Source: Burkholderia anthina (GTDB lineage: Bacteria > Pseudomonadota > Gammaproteobacteria > Burkholderiales > Burkholderiaceae). From it: DNA of 64,000 bases. How positions within the stretch are numbered: position 1 is the first letter of the stretch; the number at the start of each line of letters is the position of its first letter. Shown piece after piece: positions 1 through 8,690 of the stretch. The notes beneath the pieces were generated by a model. The model did no database searches and was not told where the DNA came from. It saw nothing but the letters and a program-made list of their open reading frames with translations. A program made the translations under genes and the position numbers. The DNA lies in assembly GCF_902498995.1 (NCBI RefSeq), contig NZ_CABVLY010000016.1, positions 124,001 through 188,000 on the forward strand, in the 5' to 3' direction.

Positions 1-73
1 ATGCTACCGCAACCTTTTGAAGGGCGCGGACTCTGAGAACAGGCAGGTCAGCGGGCCGCCATGTTTACGCCAT

Positions 74-97
74 GTTACCGACCAGTCACCCGGTAAC
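74..97. promoter_or_regulatory. Inverted repeat upstream of pqi operon
   Basis: GTTACCG (74-80) and CGGTAAC (91-97) form a 7-bp inverted repeat with a 10-bp spacer. It lies directly upstream of a TTGACA hexamer (104-109). A TAAGAT hexamer (130-135) could be a -10 element, but the spacing of 20 bp is longer than usual. The position fits an operator for the pqi genes that start at 195. No regulator can be named from sequence. Confidence 0.3.
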
Positions 98-194
98 CGA
101 ACGTTGACACGCCGAAAAAAGCGTTTTGGTAAGATTGGCGCGGGTTCCGGCCCCGTCGACGCGTCCCCCCGCCCGTCGCACAACCGCTTCTCCC

Positions 195-860
195 ATGCAA
201 CGATACGACCTGATTGCCTGTCACGAATGCGACGCACTGTTGCATAAACCGCGTCTCACCGGCCGTGAAATCGCGCGCTGTCCGCGCTGCGACGCGCTGC
301 TTTACCGCAACAGCGCCGCGCAACTCGAGCGCATCTGCGCACTTGCACTCGCCGCACTGATCACGTTCGTCATCGCGCAGACGTTTCCGATCCTCGAAAT
401 GGACGTGAACGGCAATCGCGTGCAGACGACGCTGATCGGCGCGATCGATTCGCTGTGGCGCCAGGACATGGCGATCGTCGGCGTGATGGTGTTCTGCTCG
501 ACCGTGCTGTTTCCGCTCGTCGAGATGGCCGCGCTGCTGTACCTGCTGCTGCCGATGCGCCGCGGCGTCGTGCCGCCCGGCTTCAATGCCGTGCTGCGCG
601 CGATCCAGCTCGTGCGCCCGTGGGGGATGATCGAGGTGTTCATGCTCGGCATCCTCGTGACCATCGTGAAGATGGTGAGCCTCGCGCGCGTCGTGCCGGA
701 AGCCGCGCTGTTCGCGTTCGGCGCGCTCACGCTGATGATCGCCGTCGTGCTGATGTTCGATCCGCGCACGCTGTGGGACATCGCCGACGACCTGCGCGCC
801 GGCCGCTCGCCCGCCGCGCCCGACGATGCCGCGCCGCTGCCGGAAGCCGCCCGCCGATGA
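195..860 (+). CDS. pqiA: Paraquat-inducible protein A, first half (PqiA-like)
   Basis: Integral inner-membrane protein of the PqiA family. In E. coli PqiA works with the MCE protein PqiB and lipoprotein PqiC in moving lipids between inner and outer membrane. The 221-residue product starts MQRYDLIACHEC and has two CxxC zinc-ribbon motifs (CHEC and CPRC) in its first 35 residues, then about four hydrophobic segments. E. coli PqiA is one chain of about 417 residues with two such modules; here each module is its own gene and this is the first. The ATG at 195 is preferred to an upstream in-frame codon at 126 because it starts just before the conserved cysteine motif. The stop overlaps the next start (ATGA), which implies translational coupling. 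Confidence 0.88.
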   Translation: MQRYDLIACHECDALLHKPRLTGREIARCPRCDALLYRNSAAQLERICALALAALITFVIAQTFPILEMDVNGNRVQTTLIGAIDSLWRQDMAIVGVMVFCSTVLFPLVEMAALLYLLLPMRRGVVPPGFNAVLRAIQLVRPWGMIEVFMLGILVTIVKMVSLARVVPEAALFAFGALTLMIAVVLMFDPRTLWDIADDLRAGRSPAAPDDAAPLPEAARR

Positions 861-1486
861 CGACGCCCACCGCCGCCCGCGAGGGCTACGCCAGCTGCCA
901 TGTCTGCGGGCTCGTGCAGACGGTCGACGCACCGCACGCGCACTGCACGCGCTGCGGCGCCGCACTCCATTTCCGCACGCCGAACAGCCTGATGCGCACG
1001 TGGGCGCTGCTGCTCGCGGCCGTGATCCTGTACATTCCGGCAAACCTGCTGCCGATCATGCGCACGTCGTCGATCGTCGGTTCGCAGGAGGACACGATCA
1101 TGAGCGGCGTCGTGCTGTTCTGGTCCTCGGGCGACTGGCCGCTCGCGGTCGTCGTGTTCGTCGCCAGTATCCTCGTGCCGATGCTCAAGCTCGGCGTGCT
1201 GACGATCCTCGTGATCAGCGCGCAGCGGCGTACCGCGTGGCGGCCGCTGCAGCGCACGCGGCTGTACCGGATCGTCGAGCGCATCGGCCGCTGGTCGATG
1301 CTCGACATCTTCGTCGTGACGCTCACCGTCGCGCTCGTCCATTTCCGTTCGCTCGCCGTCATCACGGCCGGCCCCGGCGCGCTCGCGTTCGGCTCGGTCG
1401 TGATCCTGACGATGCTCGCGTCGATGCAGTTCGATCCCCGCCTGATCTGGGATCCAGTCGAAACCTCAGGGAAACACCATGAATAG
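857..1486 (+). CDS. pqiA: Paraquat-inducible protein A, second half (PqiA-like)
   Basis: Second PqiA module, 209 residues, starting MTTPTAAREGYASCHVCG. It repeats the architecture of the gene before it: two CxxC motifs (CHVC and CTRC) near the N-terminus followed by about four membrane segments, including WALLLAAVILYIPANLLP. It probably pairs with the first module to form the equivalent of the E. coli double-module PqiA. The ATG at 857 overlaps the preceding stop, and the gene end overlaps the next start by 8 bp, so all three are tightly coupled. An open frame extends upstream to 455 but lies inside the preceding gene and is a shadow. Confidence 0.88.
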   Translation: MTTPTAAREGYASCHVCGLVQTVDAPHAHCTRCGAALHFRTPNSLMRTWALLLAAVILYIPANLLPIMRTSSIVGSQEDTIMSGVVLFWSSGDWPLAVVVFVASILVPMLKLGVLTILVISAQRRTAWRPLQRTRLYRIVERIGRWSMLDIFVVTLTVALVHFRSLAVITAGPGALAFGSVVILTMLASMQFDPRLIWDPVETSGKHHE

Positions 1487-3098
1487 TCCGCAAGGCCCGC
1501 AGAACGACGCGTCCCGGCCGCCCGATCCGACGATCTCGACGAAAAGCGGCTGGCTGCCGTCGCTCGTCTGGCTCGTGCCGCTGATCGCCGCGCTGATCGG
1601 CATCGGCCTCGTGATCAAGTCCGTGCGCGAGCGCGGCCCGGAAATCTCGATCAGTTTCCACAGCGCCGAAGGACTCGAACCGGGCAAGACCCAGGTCAAG
1701 TACAAGGACGTCGAGATCGGCATGGTCAAGACGATCAAGCTGTCGAAAGACCTGTCGCGCGTGCTCGTCCAGGTGCAGCTGAAGAAGGAAGCCGAGGACT
1801 TCGCGGTCAAGGGCTCGCGCTTCTGGATCGTGCGTCCGCGCGTCGGCGCGACCGGCGTGTCGGGGCTCGGCACGCTGCTGTCGGGCGCGTACATCGGCGT
1901 CGACGCCGGCCACGGGCAGGATTCGCAGACCGACTTCACCGGCCTCGAGACACCGCCGGCCGTGACGGGCGACCAGAAGGGCACGCAGTACGTGCTGCGC
2001 GGCGATTCGCTCGGCTCGGTCGACATCGGCTCGCCGATCTACTACCGCCGCGTGCAGGTCGGCCAGGTGGTCGGCTTCTCGCTCGACAAGGACGGCACGG
2101 GCGTCACGTTCAACGTGTTCGTCAATGCGCCGTACGACCAGTACGTCGGCGTGAACTCGCGCTGGTGGCAGGCGAGCGGCGTCGACTTGCGGCTCGATTC
2201 GAGCGGGCTGAAGCTGAACACGCAGTCGCTCGCGACGGTGATCCTCGGCGGCATCGCGTTCCAGACGCCGCCGAACCAGGACAGCGGCGCCATCGCGCCG
2301 AACAACACGACGTTCCGCCTCGGCTCCGACGAGACCGACGCGATGCGCGACCCGGACGGCCAGCCGCTGCAGGTCGTGATGAACTTCAATCAGTCGCTGC
2401 GCGGGCTCGGCGTCGGTGCGCCGGTCGACTTCCGCGGCATCGTGCTCGGCGAAGTCACGAACATCGGCATCGAATTCGATCCGAAGACGAAGAACTTCCT
2501 GATGCCGGTGACGATGAACGTGTATCCGGAGCGGCTTGGCCGACGTTTCCGCGAAACGATCGAGAGCAAGGGCGAGCCGGCCCGCCGCGAGATCGTCGAG
2601 CGGCTCGTCCAGCACGGGCTGCGCGGCCAGCTGCGCACCGGCAACCTGCTGACGAGCCAGTTGTACGTCGCGCTCGACTTCTTCCCGAAGGCGCCGGCCG
2701 CCAAGATCGACGCGACGCGCCAGCCGCTCGAGCTGCCGACCGTGCCGAACACGCTCGACGAGCTGCAGCTGCAGGTCGCCGACATCGCGAAGAAGCTCGA
2801 CAAGGTGCCGTTCGACCAGATCGGCGCGAACCTGAACAGCGCGCTGTCGAACGCCGACAAGCTGTTCAAGCAGCTCGACACGCAGGTCGCGCCGGAAGCG
2901 CGCGACACGCTGTCGGCCGCGAAGCAGACCTTCTCGACCGCCGAAGCGACGCTGCAGCAGGATTCGCCGCTGCAGTCCGACGTGCGCGGCGCGCTGAAGG
3001 AACTCACGCGCACGCTGCAATCGCTGAACGCGCTCGCCGACTATCTGGAGCGCCATCCCGAATCGCTGATCAAGGGCAAGCCAGGAGATCAACAATGA
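1479..3098 (+). CDS. pqiB: PqiB-type MCE/MlaD family protein
   Basis: Periplasm-spanning lipid-transport component. In E. coli PqiB forms a hexameric tube reaching from inner to outer membrane. The 539-residue product matches the family length (about 546). It has one N-terminal membrane anchor (about residues 26-47, LVWLVPLIAALIGIGLVI). Three MCE domains follow: around 50-105 (EGLEPGKTQVKYKDVEIG), 165-220 (DSLGSVDIGSPIYYRRVQVG) and 295-350 (RGLGVGAPVDFRGIVLG). The C-terminal third is predicted helical and rich in leucine, as expected for the coiled needle. It sits between the two pqiA genes and the lipoprotein gene, which supports the assignment. Confidence 0.92.
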   Translation: MNSPQGPQNDASRPPDPTISTKSGWLPSLVWLVPLIAALIGIGLVIKSVRERGPEISISFHSAEGLEPGKTQVKYKDVEIGMVKTIKLSKDLSRVLVQVQLKKEAEDFAVKGSRFWIVRPRVGATGVSGLGTLLSGAYIGVDAGHGQDSQTDFTGLETPPAVTGDQKGTQYVLRGDSLGSVDIGSPIYYRRVQVGQVVGFSLDKDGTGVTFNVFVNAPYDQYVGVNSRWWQASGVDLRLDSSGLKLNTQSLATVILGGIAFQTPPNQDSGAIAPNNTTFRLGSDETDAMRDPDGQPLQVVMNFNQSLRGLGVGAPVDFRGIVLGEVTNIGIEFDPKTKNFLMPVTMNVYPERLGRRFRETIESKGEPARREIVERLVQHGLRGQLRTGNLLTSQLYVALDFFPKAPAAKIDATRQPLELPTVPNTLDELQLQVADIAKKLDKVPFDQIGANLNSALSNADKLFKQLDTQVAPEARDTLSAAKQTFSTAEATLQQDSPLQSDVRGALKELTRTLQSLNALADYLERHPESLIKGKPGDQQ

Positions 3099-3811
3099 CG
3101 ACGACCCGCATGAACGCGCTCGCGAGCGGCGCGGCGGCACTCTGCGCCGCGCTCGCGCTCGCCGCATGCAGCTCGCCGCCCGCGCGGTTCTATACGCTGA
3201 GCCCGGCCGACGCCGCGGCGGCCGTACGCACCGCGCCCGCCAATCCGGCGTTCCTGATCGAGGTGCCGTCCGTCGGCGTGCCCGAACAGGTCGCGAAGAA
3301 CCAGCTGGTCGTGCAGAAGAACACCGCGCAGGTCGACGTGCTCGAACAGGAGCGCTGGGCCGCGCCGCCCGCCGACGAGATCCGCCGCGCGCTGTCGGAC
3401 GATCTCGCCGCGCAGCTCGGCACGATCGACGTCGCGAACGCCGCGTATCCGCCCGGCGTGCCCGTCTATCGCATCAGCGTGAACGTGCAGCGCTTCGAAT
3501 CGTGGCCCGGCAAGCGGGCGGCGATCGATGCGGTGTGGAGCGTGCGTTCGCTCGCCACGCAGGCGGTGATGACGTGCCGCACGAGCGTCGCGGAACCCGT
3601 CGCCGACGGTTACGACGCGCTCGTCGCCGGCCACCGGCGCGCGCTCGACGTGATTGCATCGCAGGCCGCGGCCGGCGTGCGCGCGATGGCGGCACGGCGC
3701 GGTACGCCAACCGCATCCGGCAGCAAGACGGCCACGGCGCCCGGCGTGCCGTGCCCGGCCAACCCGACGGCCGGCAGCGACGCGGGCGCGACGGGTAAGT
3801 CCGGCGCGTAG
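3095..3811 (+). CDS. pqiC: PqiC-like ABC-type transport auxiliary lipoprotein
   Basis: Outer-membrane lipoprotein partner of PqiB. The 238-residue product has a signal peptide ending in the lipobox LALAAC, so the mature protein starts at a lipidated cysteine near residue 25. RFYTLSP directly after it is typical of the PqiC/YmbA family. The body matches the ABC-transport auxiliary component fold (ALSDDLAAQL, VPVYRISVNVQRFES). A low-complexity Ala/Gly/Thr tail follows. The ATG at 3095 overlaps the pqiB stop (ATGA). It is the last gene of the operon and is followed by a strong hairpin. Confidence 0.88.
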   Translation: MTTTRMNALASGAAALCAALALAACSSPPARFYTLSPADAAAAVRTAPANPAFLIEVPSVGVPEQVAKNQLVVQKNTAQVDVLEQERWAAPPADEIRRALSDDLAAQLGTIDVANAAYPPGVPVYRISVNVQRFESWPGKRAAIDAVWSVRSLATQAVMTCRTSVAEPVADGYDALVAGHRRALDVIASQAAAGVRAMAARRGTPTASGSKTATAPGVPCPANPTAGSDAGATGKSGA

Positions 3812-3818
3812 GCGCACG

Positions 3819-3851
3819 ACACGGACGAACGTGCGATGCGTTCGTCCGTGT
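3819..3851 (+). terminator. 13-bp hairpin after pqiC
   Basis: A perfect 13-bp inverted repeat (3819-3831 and 3839-3851) with a 7-base loop starts 8 bp after the pqiC stop. No run of T follows, so it is either a weak terminator or an mRNA 3'-end stabiliser. The rest of 3812-4321 is GC-rich without a convincing gene; it must contain the promoter of the downstream membrane-protein gene, but I see no clear hexamers. Confidence 0.5.
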
Positions 3852-4321
3852 GGCCGCCCGGGCCTGGCGGCGCATCCGATAACACGCATCGGCATCGCGC
3901 GGCATCCGCGGCCAGCCGCACACGCGAGCGCCCTGTTCTCGTCGACACGGCCGGCGTCGACGCGCACGCATCGGCCGAATGGCCGCTTTGCATTGTTTGT
4001 CAAAATCCGCCGGAACCGGCACCACGCAACGCGGTCGGCTTGCGTTTTCGCGCCCGATTGACGATCCTACGCACTTTCAGGCTCGCACCGCCCGTCGGTC
4101 GTGCGCGTCAGCCAGCGGCAATCGGGCCGCGTCCGGTCCGATCGTCGCGTCTCCCGATGCGATGCACGCGTGTCCGCATGCACCGTATCGGGGCAGCCGC
4201 ATCGCGGATTGCCGCGCACCGCCCGGCAGCCCGACCAGCCTCATCCGTTCTCCCCGGCGCCGCGCCGCATTCCCGGCCGGCATCCCGAACCCGCCCGTCC
4301 AGGGCTTTCGCTATTCCGTTT

Positions 4322-6445
4322 ATGTTTCGTTCCCTGACGACCCTGATCAAGAAGTGGCGCGCGTCGCGCAATGCGGGCCACCAGCTCGACGCCCTGCTCG
4401 CGCACGCCGACGCGGATGCGTCGTACGCCGAGCGCAGCGAATGGCTGATCGAGCTCGCGCACTGGTTGCGCCGCAACGGTGCGATGCAGGCCGCGCAGGA
4501 TGCGCCTGCCGAACGCGACATCGACACGCGCGCGTATCCGGCGCACGCGCGGCTGCGCTATCTGCTCCATGTGCTCGACCGCAATCCCGCGTGGAAGTCG
4601 CACGCCGCGCGCATCGTGCGCGGCGTCCTGCGCGAGTGCGACGGCATCTCGCTGCTGTGCGACGCCGGCATGCCGGTGCACTCCGGTTTCTTCGGCGCGC
4701 TGTTCGAGCGGATCGACTCGTCGCTGATCCCGCCCGCGCCGAACCGCCGCGAGCTGACGGCGCTGTTCACGCTGATGTTCCCGACGCCGGAAGACGCGCA
4801 ATGGATCGACGCGCTGCCCGACGACCTGCTCGCACGCCTCGCGGCGCTGATCTCGTTCGACGTCACCGAAGAAGAACGCCACGAGCCCGGGTCGTTCTCG
4901 CGCGACCTGCTGGCCGCGCTGCACAACCTGACCTGCCAGATCAGCTCGACCGGCCTGTCGCAGACGGTGCGCAGCCGCCTGTCCGACGGCGACGCGCGCA
5001 AGCCGCTCGAAACACAGCCGTTCTACCGCCTCACGCGTGCAATGCTCGCGGTCGAGACCGCGCACGCGGCCGTCGAGGACGGCGGCGATCCGAACAAGCT
5101 GCTGCACGAGGTGAACTACCTGCGCGTGCTGCTCGACGAATGCCGGATCGCGGTCGACGACGTGTTCGCGCACCTGTACCGCAACGGCGTGTCGGTCGAC
5201 ATCGTGTTCCAGGTCGAGCGCATGCGCATGCGGATCCTGCGCGCCGAGATGCTGCTCAACGCGTGGATGGCCCGCGACGATCTGCGCGGCATGGCGCGCC
5301 TGACCGCCGAGCTCGTCGATGCGAACCAGAACAGCCAGAGCGTGTCGCACCTCGTGCGCAGCAACTTCTCGCTGTTCGCGCGCAAGCTCGTCGAGACCAA
5401 CGCGGACACCGGCGAGCACTACATCTCGCGCGGCCGCGCCGAGTATCTGAAGATGCTGCGCATGGCCGCGGGCGGCGGCCTCGTCACCGTCGCGACGGTC
5501 TGCGTGAAGTTCGCGATCACGGGCGCGCACCTGCAGTCGATGCTCGAAGGGCTGCTCGCCGGCATCAACTATGCGGCGAGCTTCATGCTGATGCACTTCC
5601 TGCACTTCACGCTCGCGACCAAGCAGCCCGCGATGACCGCGCCGACGCTCGCGCGCGAGCTCGACAACACCGGCCATGAAGAAGGCGTGAAGGCATTCGT
5701 CGCGTCGGTGATCGCACTGATCCGCACGCAGGCCGCGGCGATCTCCGGCAACGTGCTCGTCGTGCTGCCCGTGTGCCTGCTCGTGCAGCTGTTCGCGGGC
5801 AACGTGCTGCACGCGAACCTGATCTCGCCGGAGAAGGCGCACGCGACGCTGCACTCGTTCTCGCTGGTCGGCCCGACGCCGTTCTATGCGGCGCTCACGG
5901 GCGTGCTGCTGTGGGCGTCGAGCCTGCTCGCGGGCTGGGCCGACAACTGGTTCGTGCTGCACCGGGTCGGCGACGCGCTCGCGTACAACCGCCGGCTGCG
6001 GCTCACGCTCGGCGCGGCCGGCGCCGCGAAGTTCGCGCACTTCTGCCGCTCGAACGTCGCGGGCGTGGTCGCGAACGTCGGCCTCGGCCTGATGCTCGGC
6101 CTGATCCCGGCGATCGTCACGGTGTTCCTGTTCCCGTTCGAAGTGCGGCACGTGACGCTGTCGGCCGGCTCGATCGGCGTCGCGCTCGGCGTGCTCGGCA
6201 AGAACGCATTGAGCACGCCCGAGCTGTGGTGGGCGTGCGCCGGCGTGCTGAGCATGGCGATCCTCAACGTGCTCGTGAGCTTCGCGCTCGCGTTCACGAT
6301 GGCCGTGCGCTCGCGCAGCCTGCGCCGCACCAAGGTGCGCGCGCTGGTCGCCGCGATCGTCCGCACGGTGCTGTCGAAGCCGTCCGCGCTGTTCTGGCCG
6401 GCCGGCGGCCCGGCAGCGCAGGCCGGCCAGCCCGGCTCGCACTGA
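4322..6445 (+). CDS. Membrane protein of the 'site-specific recombinase' (Gcr) family
   Basis: A 707-residue protein recognised as the family annotated as site-specific recombinase, related to gonococcal Gcr. The name is doubtful. The sequence shows a soluble helical N-terminal two thirds and a C-terminal block of about six membrane segments (for example VLVVLPVCLLVQLFAG and FYAALTGVLLWASSLLAGW). I see no recombinase catalytic motif. The ATG at 4322 (MFRSLTTLIKKWRASR) is preferred; the frame is open further upstream to 3836, but that part looks like non-coding shadow. It stands alone, 510 bp after the pqi operon and 165 bp before the methyltransferase gene. Function unknown; a membrane-associated role is more likely than DNA recombination. 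Confidence 0.8.
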   Translation: MFRSLTTLIKKWRASRNAGHQLDALLAHADADASYAERSEWLIELAHWLRRNGAMQAAQDAPAERDIDTRAYPAHARLRYLLHVLDRNPAWKSHAARIVRGVLRECDGISLLCDAGMPVHSGFFGALFERIDSSLIPPAPNRRELTALFTLMFPTPEDAQWIDALPDDLLARLAALISFDVTEEERHEPGSFSRDLLAALHNLTCQISSTGLSQTVRSRLSDGDARKPLETQPFYRLTRAMLAVETAHAAVEDGGDPNKLLHEVNYLRVLLDECRIAVDDVFAHLYRNGVSVDIVFQVERMRMRILRAEMLLNAWMARDDLRGMARLTAELVDANQNSQSVSHLVRSNFSLFARKLVETNADTGEHYISRGRAEYLKMLRMAAGGGLVTVATVCVKFAITGAHLQSMLEGLLAGINYAASFMLMHFLHFTLATKQPAMTAPTLARELDNTGHEEGVKAFVASVIALIRTQAAAISGNVLVVLPVCLLVQLFAGNVLHANLISPEKAHATLHSFSLVGPTPFYAALTGVLLWASSLLAGWADNWFVLHRVGDALAYNRRLRLTLGAAGAAKFAHFCRSNVAGVVANVGLGLMLGLIPAIVTVFLFPFEVRHVTLSAGSIGVALGVLGKNALSTPELWWACAGVLSMAILNVLVSFALAFTMAVRSRSLRRTKVRALVAAIVRTVLSKPSALFWPAGGPAAQAGQPGSH

Positions 6446-6574
6446 CCGCCCGACGCCCGCGCGGCGCCCCGCCGGGCATCGCCGCGCGGGCCACCCGGCG
6501 CGCGCAGGCGGCCCGCATGTCGGCGCCCGCGTCCCGAATCGGACGCCACGCCGGCTCCGGCCGCCCGCGCCGCG

Positions 6575-6580
6575 TACAAT
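6575..6580 (+). promoter_or_regulatory. -10-like TACAAT upstream of rlmL-type gene
   Basis: TACAAT at 6575-6580 lies 30 bp before the preferred ATG at 6611. The same hexamer recurs before pepP, ruvB, the OsmC gene and erpA in this window. No good -35 is visible. Confidence 0.4.
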
Positions 6581-6610
6581 AGTGGACTTTTGCACGTCCT
6601 CACCCGCCTT

Positions 6611-7909
6611 ATGTCCTCGCCCACCCTGTACGAATTCTTCGCTCCCTGCCCGCGCGGCCTCGAAGCGGCGCTTGCCGCCGAGCTGGCCGAGATCGCCGGC
6701 CGTCATCTGAACGGCGCGCCGTTCACCGCGGGCGCGCAGGTGCCGGGCGGCGTTCATTTCGGCGGCGGCTGGGCCGCCGGCATGGCCGCGAACCTCCATT
6801 CGCGGATCGCGAGCCGGATCCTGCTGAAGATCGCGCACCGCCCGTACCGCAACGAACAGGACGTCTACGCGCTCGCGCTCGAGCAGCCGTGGGAACGCTG
6901 GTTCGCGTCGACGCAGACGCTGCGCGTCGACATCACCGCGATCAAGTCGCCGCTGAAAAGCCTCGAATTCGCGACGCTGCGCGTGAAGGATGCGATCTGC
7001 GACCGGATGCGCGAGAAGACCGGCTCGCGGCCGAGCATCGACACCGGTGCGCCGGACGTGCGCGTGTTCGCGTTCCTGACGGCCACCGAATGCACGCTGT
7101 ACCTCGATACATCGGGCGAGCCGCTGTTCAAGCGCGGCTGGCGTCTCGACAAGGGCGCGGCGCCGCTGCGCGAGAACCTCGCGGCCGGCATCCTGCGCCT
7201 GACGGGCTGGACGCCCGGCACGGCGCTGTACGATCCGATGTGCGGCAGCGGCACGTTCCTCGCGGAAGCCGCGCAGATCGCGCTCGGCGTGGCGCCGGGC
7301 GTCGAGCGCCGCTTCGGCTTCGAAAAGCTCAAGCAGTACGACATCACCGCCTGGCAGGGCCTGAAAGTCCCGGCGCTCGACGCGAAGCGCGCGGCGCGCG
7401 GCAAGCGCGATGCGCTCGGCGTGTACGGCAGCGACATCTCCGGCGACATGCTCGAGAAGGCCCGCGCGAACCTCGAACGCGCGGGCGTGCCGTCGGTATG
7501 GCTGAAGCAGGTCGACGCGCGCGGGATGACGCCGCCGTGCGACGGCCCGGGCATCATCCTCGCGAATCCGCCGTACGGCGAGCGGATCGAAGTGCGCGGC
7601 CGCAGCGCGCGCGGCGAGGTGCGTGAAACGGGCCGCAACCGCGGCAACGACGACGCATTCCGCCGCACGCACACCGACGCGCCGGACAGCGAGTTCTTCA
7701 ACGCGCTCGGCGATGCGCTCAAGCAGCGCTTCACCGGCTGGCAGGCGTTCCTGCTGACGTCGGACCGTTCGCTGCCGGGCCAGTTGCGGCTGCGCGAATC
7801 GGCGAAGACGCCGCTGTTCAACGGCGCGCTCGAATGCCGGCTGTTCCGCTTCGACCTGATCGCCGGCAGCGTGAAGGCACGTCCGGCCGCGCCGGAAGGC
7901 GACGCGTGA
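6611..7909 (+). CDS. rlmL: THUMP-domain class I SAM-dependent RNA methyltransferase (RlmL-type)
   Basis: Predicted 23S rRNA guanine-N2 methyltransferase, 432 residues. The N-terminal part (about 1-160) is a THUMP/ferredoxin-like RNA-binding region beginning MSSPTLYEFFAPCPRGLEAA. The C-terminal part is a Rossmann methyltransferase with the SAM motif YDPMCGSGTFLAEA and the catalytic N2-guanine motif NPPYGER. E. coli RlmL is fused to a second methyltransferase (RlmK, about 702 residues in total); this gene has only the RlmL half. The ATG at 6611 is chosen because it starts the conserved sequence; an in-frame TTG at 6590 would add seven residues. Monocistronic, followed by a terminator. Confidence 0.85.
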   Translation: MSSPTLYEFFAPCPRGLEAALAAELAEIAGRHLNGAPFTAGAQVPGGVHFGGGWAAGMAANLHSRIASRILLKIAHRPYRNEQDVYALALEQPWERWFASTQTLRVDITAIKSPLKSLEFATLRVKDAICDRMREKTGSRPSIDTGAPDVRVFAFLTATECTLYLDTSGEPLFKRGWRLDKGAAPLRENLAAGILRLTGWTPGTALYDPMCGSGTFLAEAAQIALGVAPGVERRFGFEKLKQYDITAWQGLKVPALDAKRAARGKRDALGVYGSDISGDMLEKARANLERAGVPSVWLKQVDARGMTPPCDGPGIILANPPYGERIEVRGRSARGEVRETGRNRGNDDAFRRTHTDAPDSEFFNALGDALKQRFTGWQAFLLTSDRSLPGQLRLRESAKTPLFNGALECRLFRFDLIAGSVKARPAAPEGDA

Positions 7910-7961
7910 CGCACGAGACACGCAAGACGGCCGCTGCGGCCGCCTGCTGACATCCCGACGA

Positions 7962-7990
7962 CGCCCGGCACCCGCCGGGCGTTTTGCTTT
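7962..7990 (+). terminator. Rho-independent terminator after rlmL-type gene
   Basis: CGCCCGGC (7962-7969) pairs with GCCGGGCG (7974-7981) across a four-base loop and is followed by TTTTGCTTT. It ends the transcript of the methyltransferase gene. Confidence 0.75.
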
Positions 7991-8116
7991 GCGCGGCGCC
8001 GATGCTCGCGGTGCCGCACCCGCCCCCTTTTCGATCCCCCGCCAGCACGGCCCGCCCGGCCGCCCCCCGCCGAAGCTGCCCGCCGAAACCGCCGCGTGTC
8101 GGCACCGCGATGACTA

Positions 8117-8134
8117 CTGACAGCACGCTGTCAG
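8117..8134. promoter_or_regulatory. Palindromic operator candidate upstream of VOC gene
   Basis: CTGACAGC-AC-GCTGTCAG is an 18-bp palindrome, symmetric except for the central two bases, about 80 bp before the VOC gene start. A WYL-domain regulator gene (8691) lies just downstream of the VOC gene, so it is the obvious candidate to bind here. That pairing is inference. The remainder of the gap 7910-8212 holds only the terminator of the preceding gene. Confidence 0.5.
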
Positions 8135-8212
8135 CAGCACGCGATCACACTGCAATCCCGGCGCAATGCAAGGCTGGTTTCCATTCAGAACCCGAACAAC
8201 AAGGAGCTCGTC

Positions 8213-8617
8213 GTGACGTCCGCAACTGCAACCGCAACCCTGGAACGCGCGATCGCGTGGTTCGACATTCCGTCCCTGGATTTCGATCGCGCGATCCGTT
8301 TTTACGAAACCGTGCTGCAAACCACGCTGCAGCGCGAAGTCATCGGCGGCGTGCCGATGGCCATGTTCGATCACGAAGCGTCGAGCACGGGCGGCAGCAT
8401 CGTGTTCGATCCGCAGCAGATGAAGCCGAGCGCGAACGGCGTGCTCGTGTACCTGAACGCCGGCGAGTCGGTCGTCGCGGCGCTCGAACGCGTGAAGCGC
8501 GCGGGCGGCGTCGTGCAGGGCACCGTCGTCGAGCTGCCGAACAACTACGGTTACATCGGCTATCTGATCGATACCGAAGGCAACCGCGTCGGCCTGCACG
8601 CGCCGAAATGCCACTGA
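8213..8617 (+). CDS. VOC family protein (glyoxalase/bleomycin-resistance fold)
   Basis: A 134-residue single-domain protein of the vicinal oxygen chelate superfamily, starting MTSATATATLERAIAWFDIP. The signature FDRAIRFYETVLQTTLQREV and the C-terminal YIGYLIDTEGNRVGLHAP mark the beta-alpha-beta-beta-beta repeat of this fold; these proteins usually dimerise. Substrate cannot be inferred. The start is a GTG at 8213 with a strong AAGGAG ribosome binding site at 8201-8206 (six-base spacing). It is followed after 73 bp by a WYL-domain regulator gene on the same strand, and a palindrome lies upstream, suggesting the two form a small regulated unit. Confidence 0.85.
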   Translation: MTSATATATLERAIAWFDIPSLDFDRAIRFYETVLQTTLQREVIGGVPMAMFDHEASSTGGSIVFDPQQMKPSANGVLVYLNAGESVVAALERVKRAGGVVQGTVVELPNNYGYIGYLIDTEGNRVGLHAPKCH

Positions 8618-8690
8618 GCGCACCGGCGACCGGGCCGGCGCGGCGCTATCATCGCGAAGTCCCCGTAGCCGTTGGAGTCGAGGTGCAGTC

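Noticed and set aside
455..856. Upstream extension of the second PqiA gene
   Set aside because: It lies wholly inside the first pqiA gene in another frame; the conserved sequence starts at 857.
3836..4321. N-terminal extension of the recombinase-family protein
   Set aside because: Arg/Pro/Ala-rich sequence typical of non-coding frames here; MFRSLTTLIKKW at 4322 is a normal start.
4322..6445. A functional site-specific recombinase
   Set aside because: No tyrosine or serine recombinase motif is visible and the C-terminal third is membrane segments, so the family name is probably a misnomer.
4241..7921. A 1226-codon minus-strand frame across the recombinase-family and rlmL-type genes
   Set aside because: Antisense shadow of two well-supported genes, no conserved motifs.
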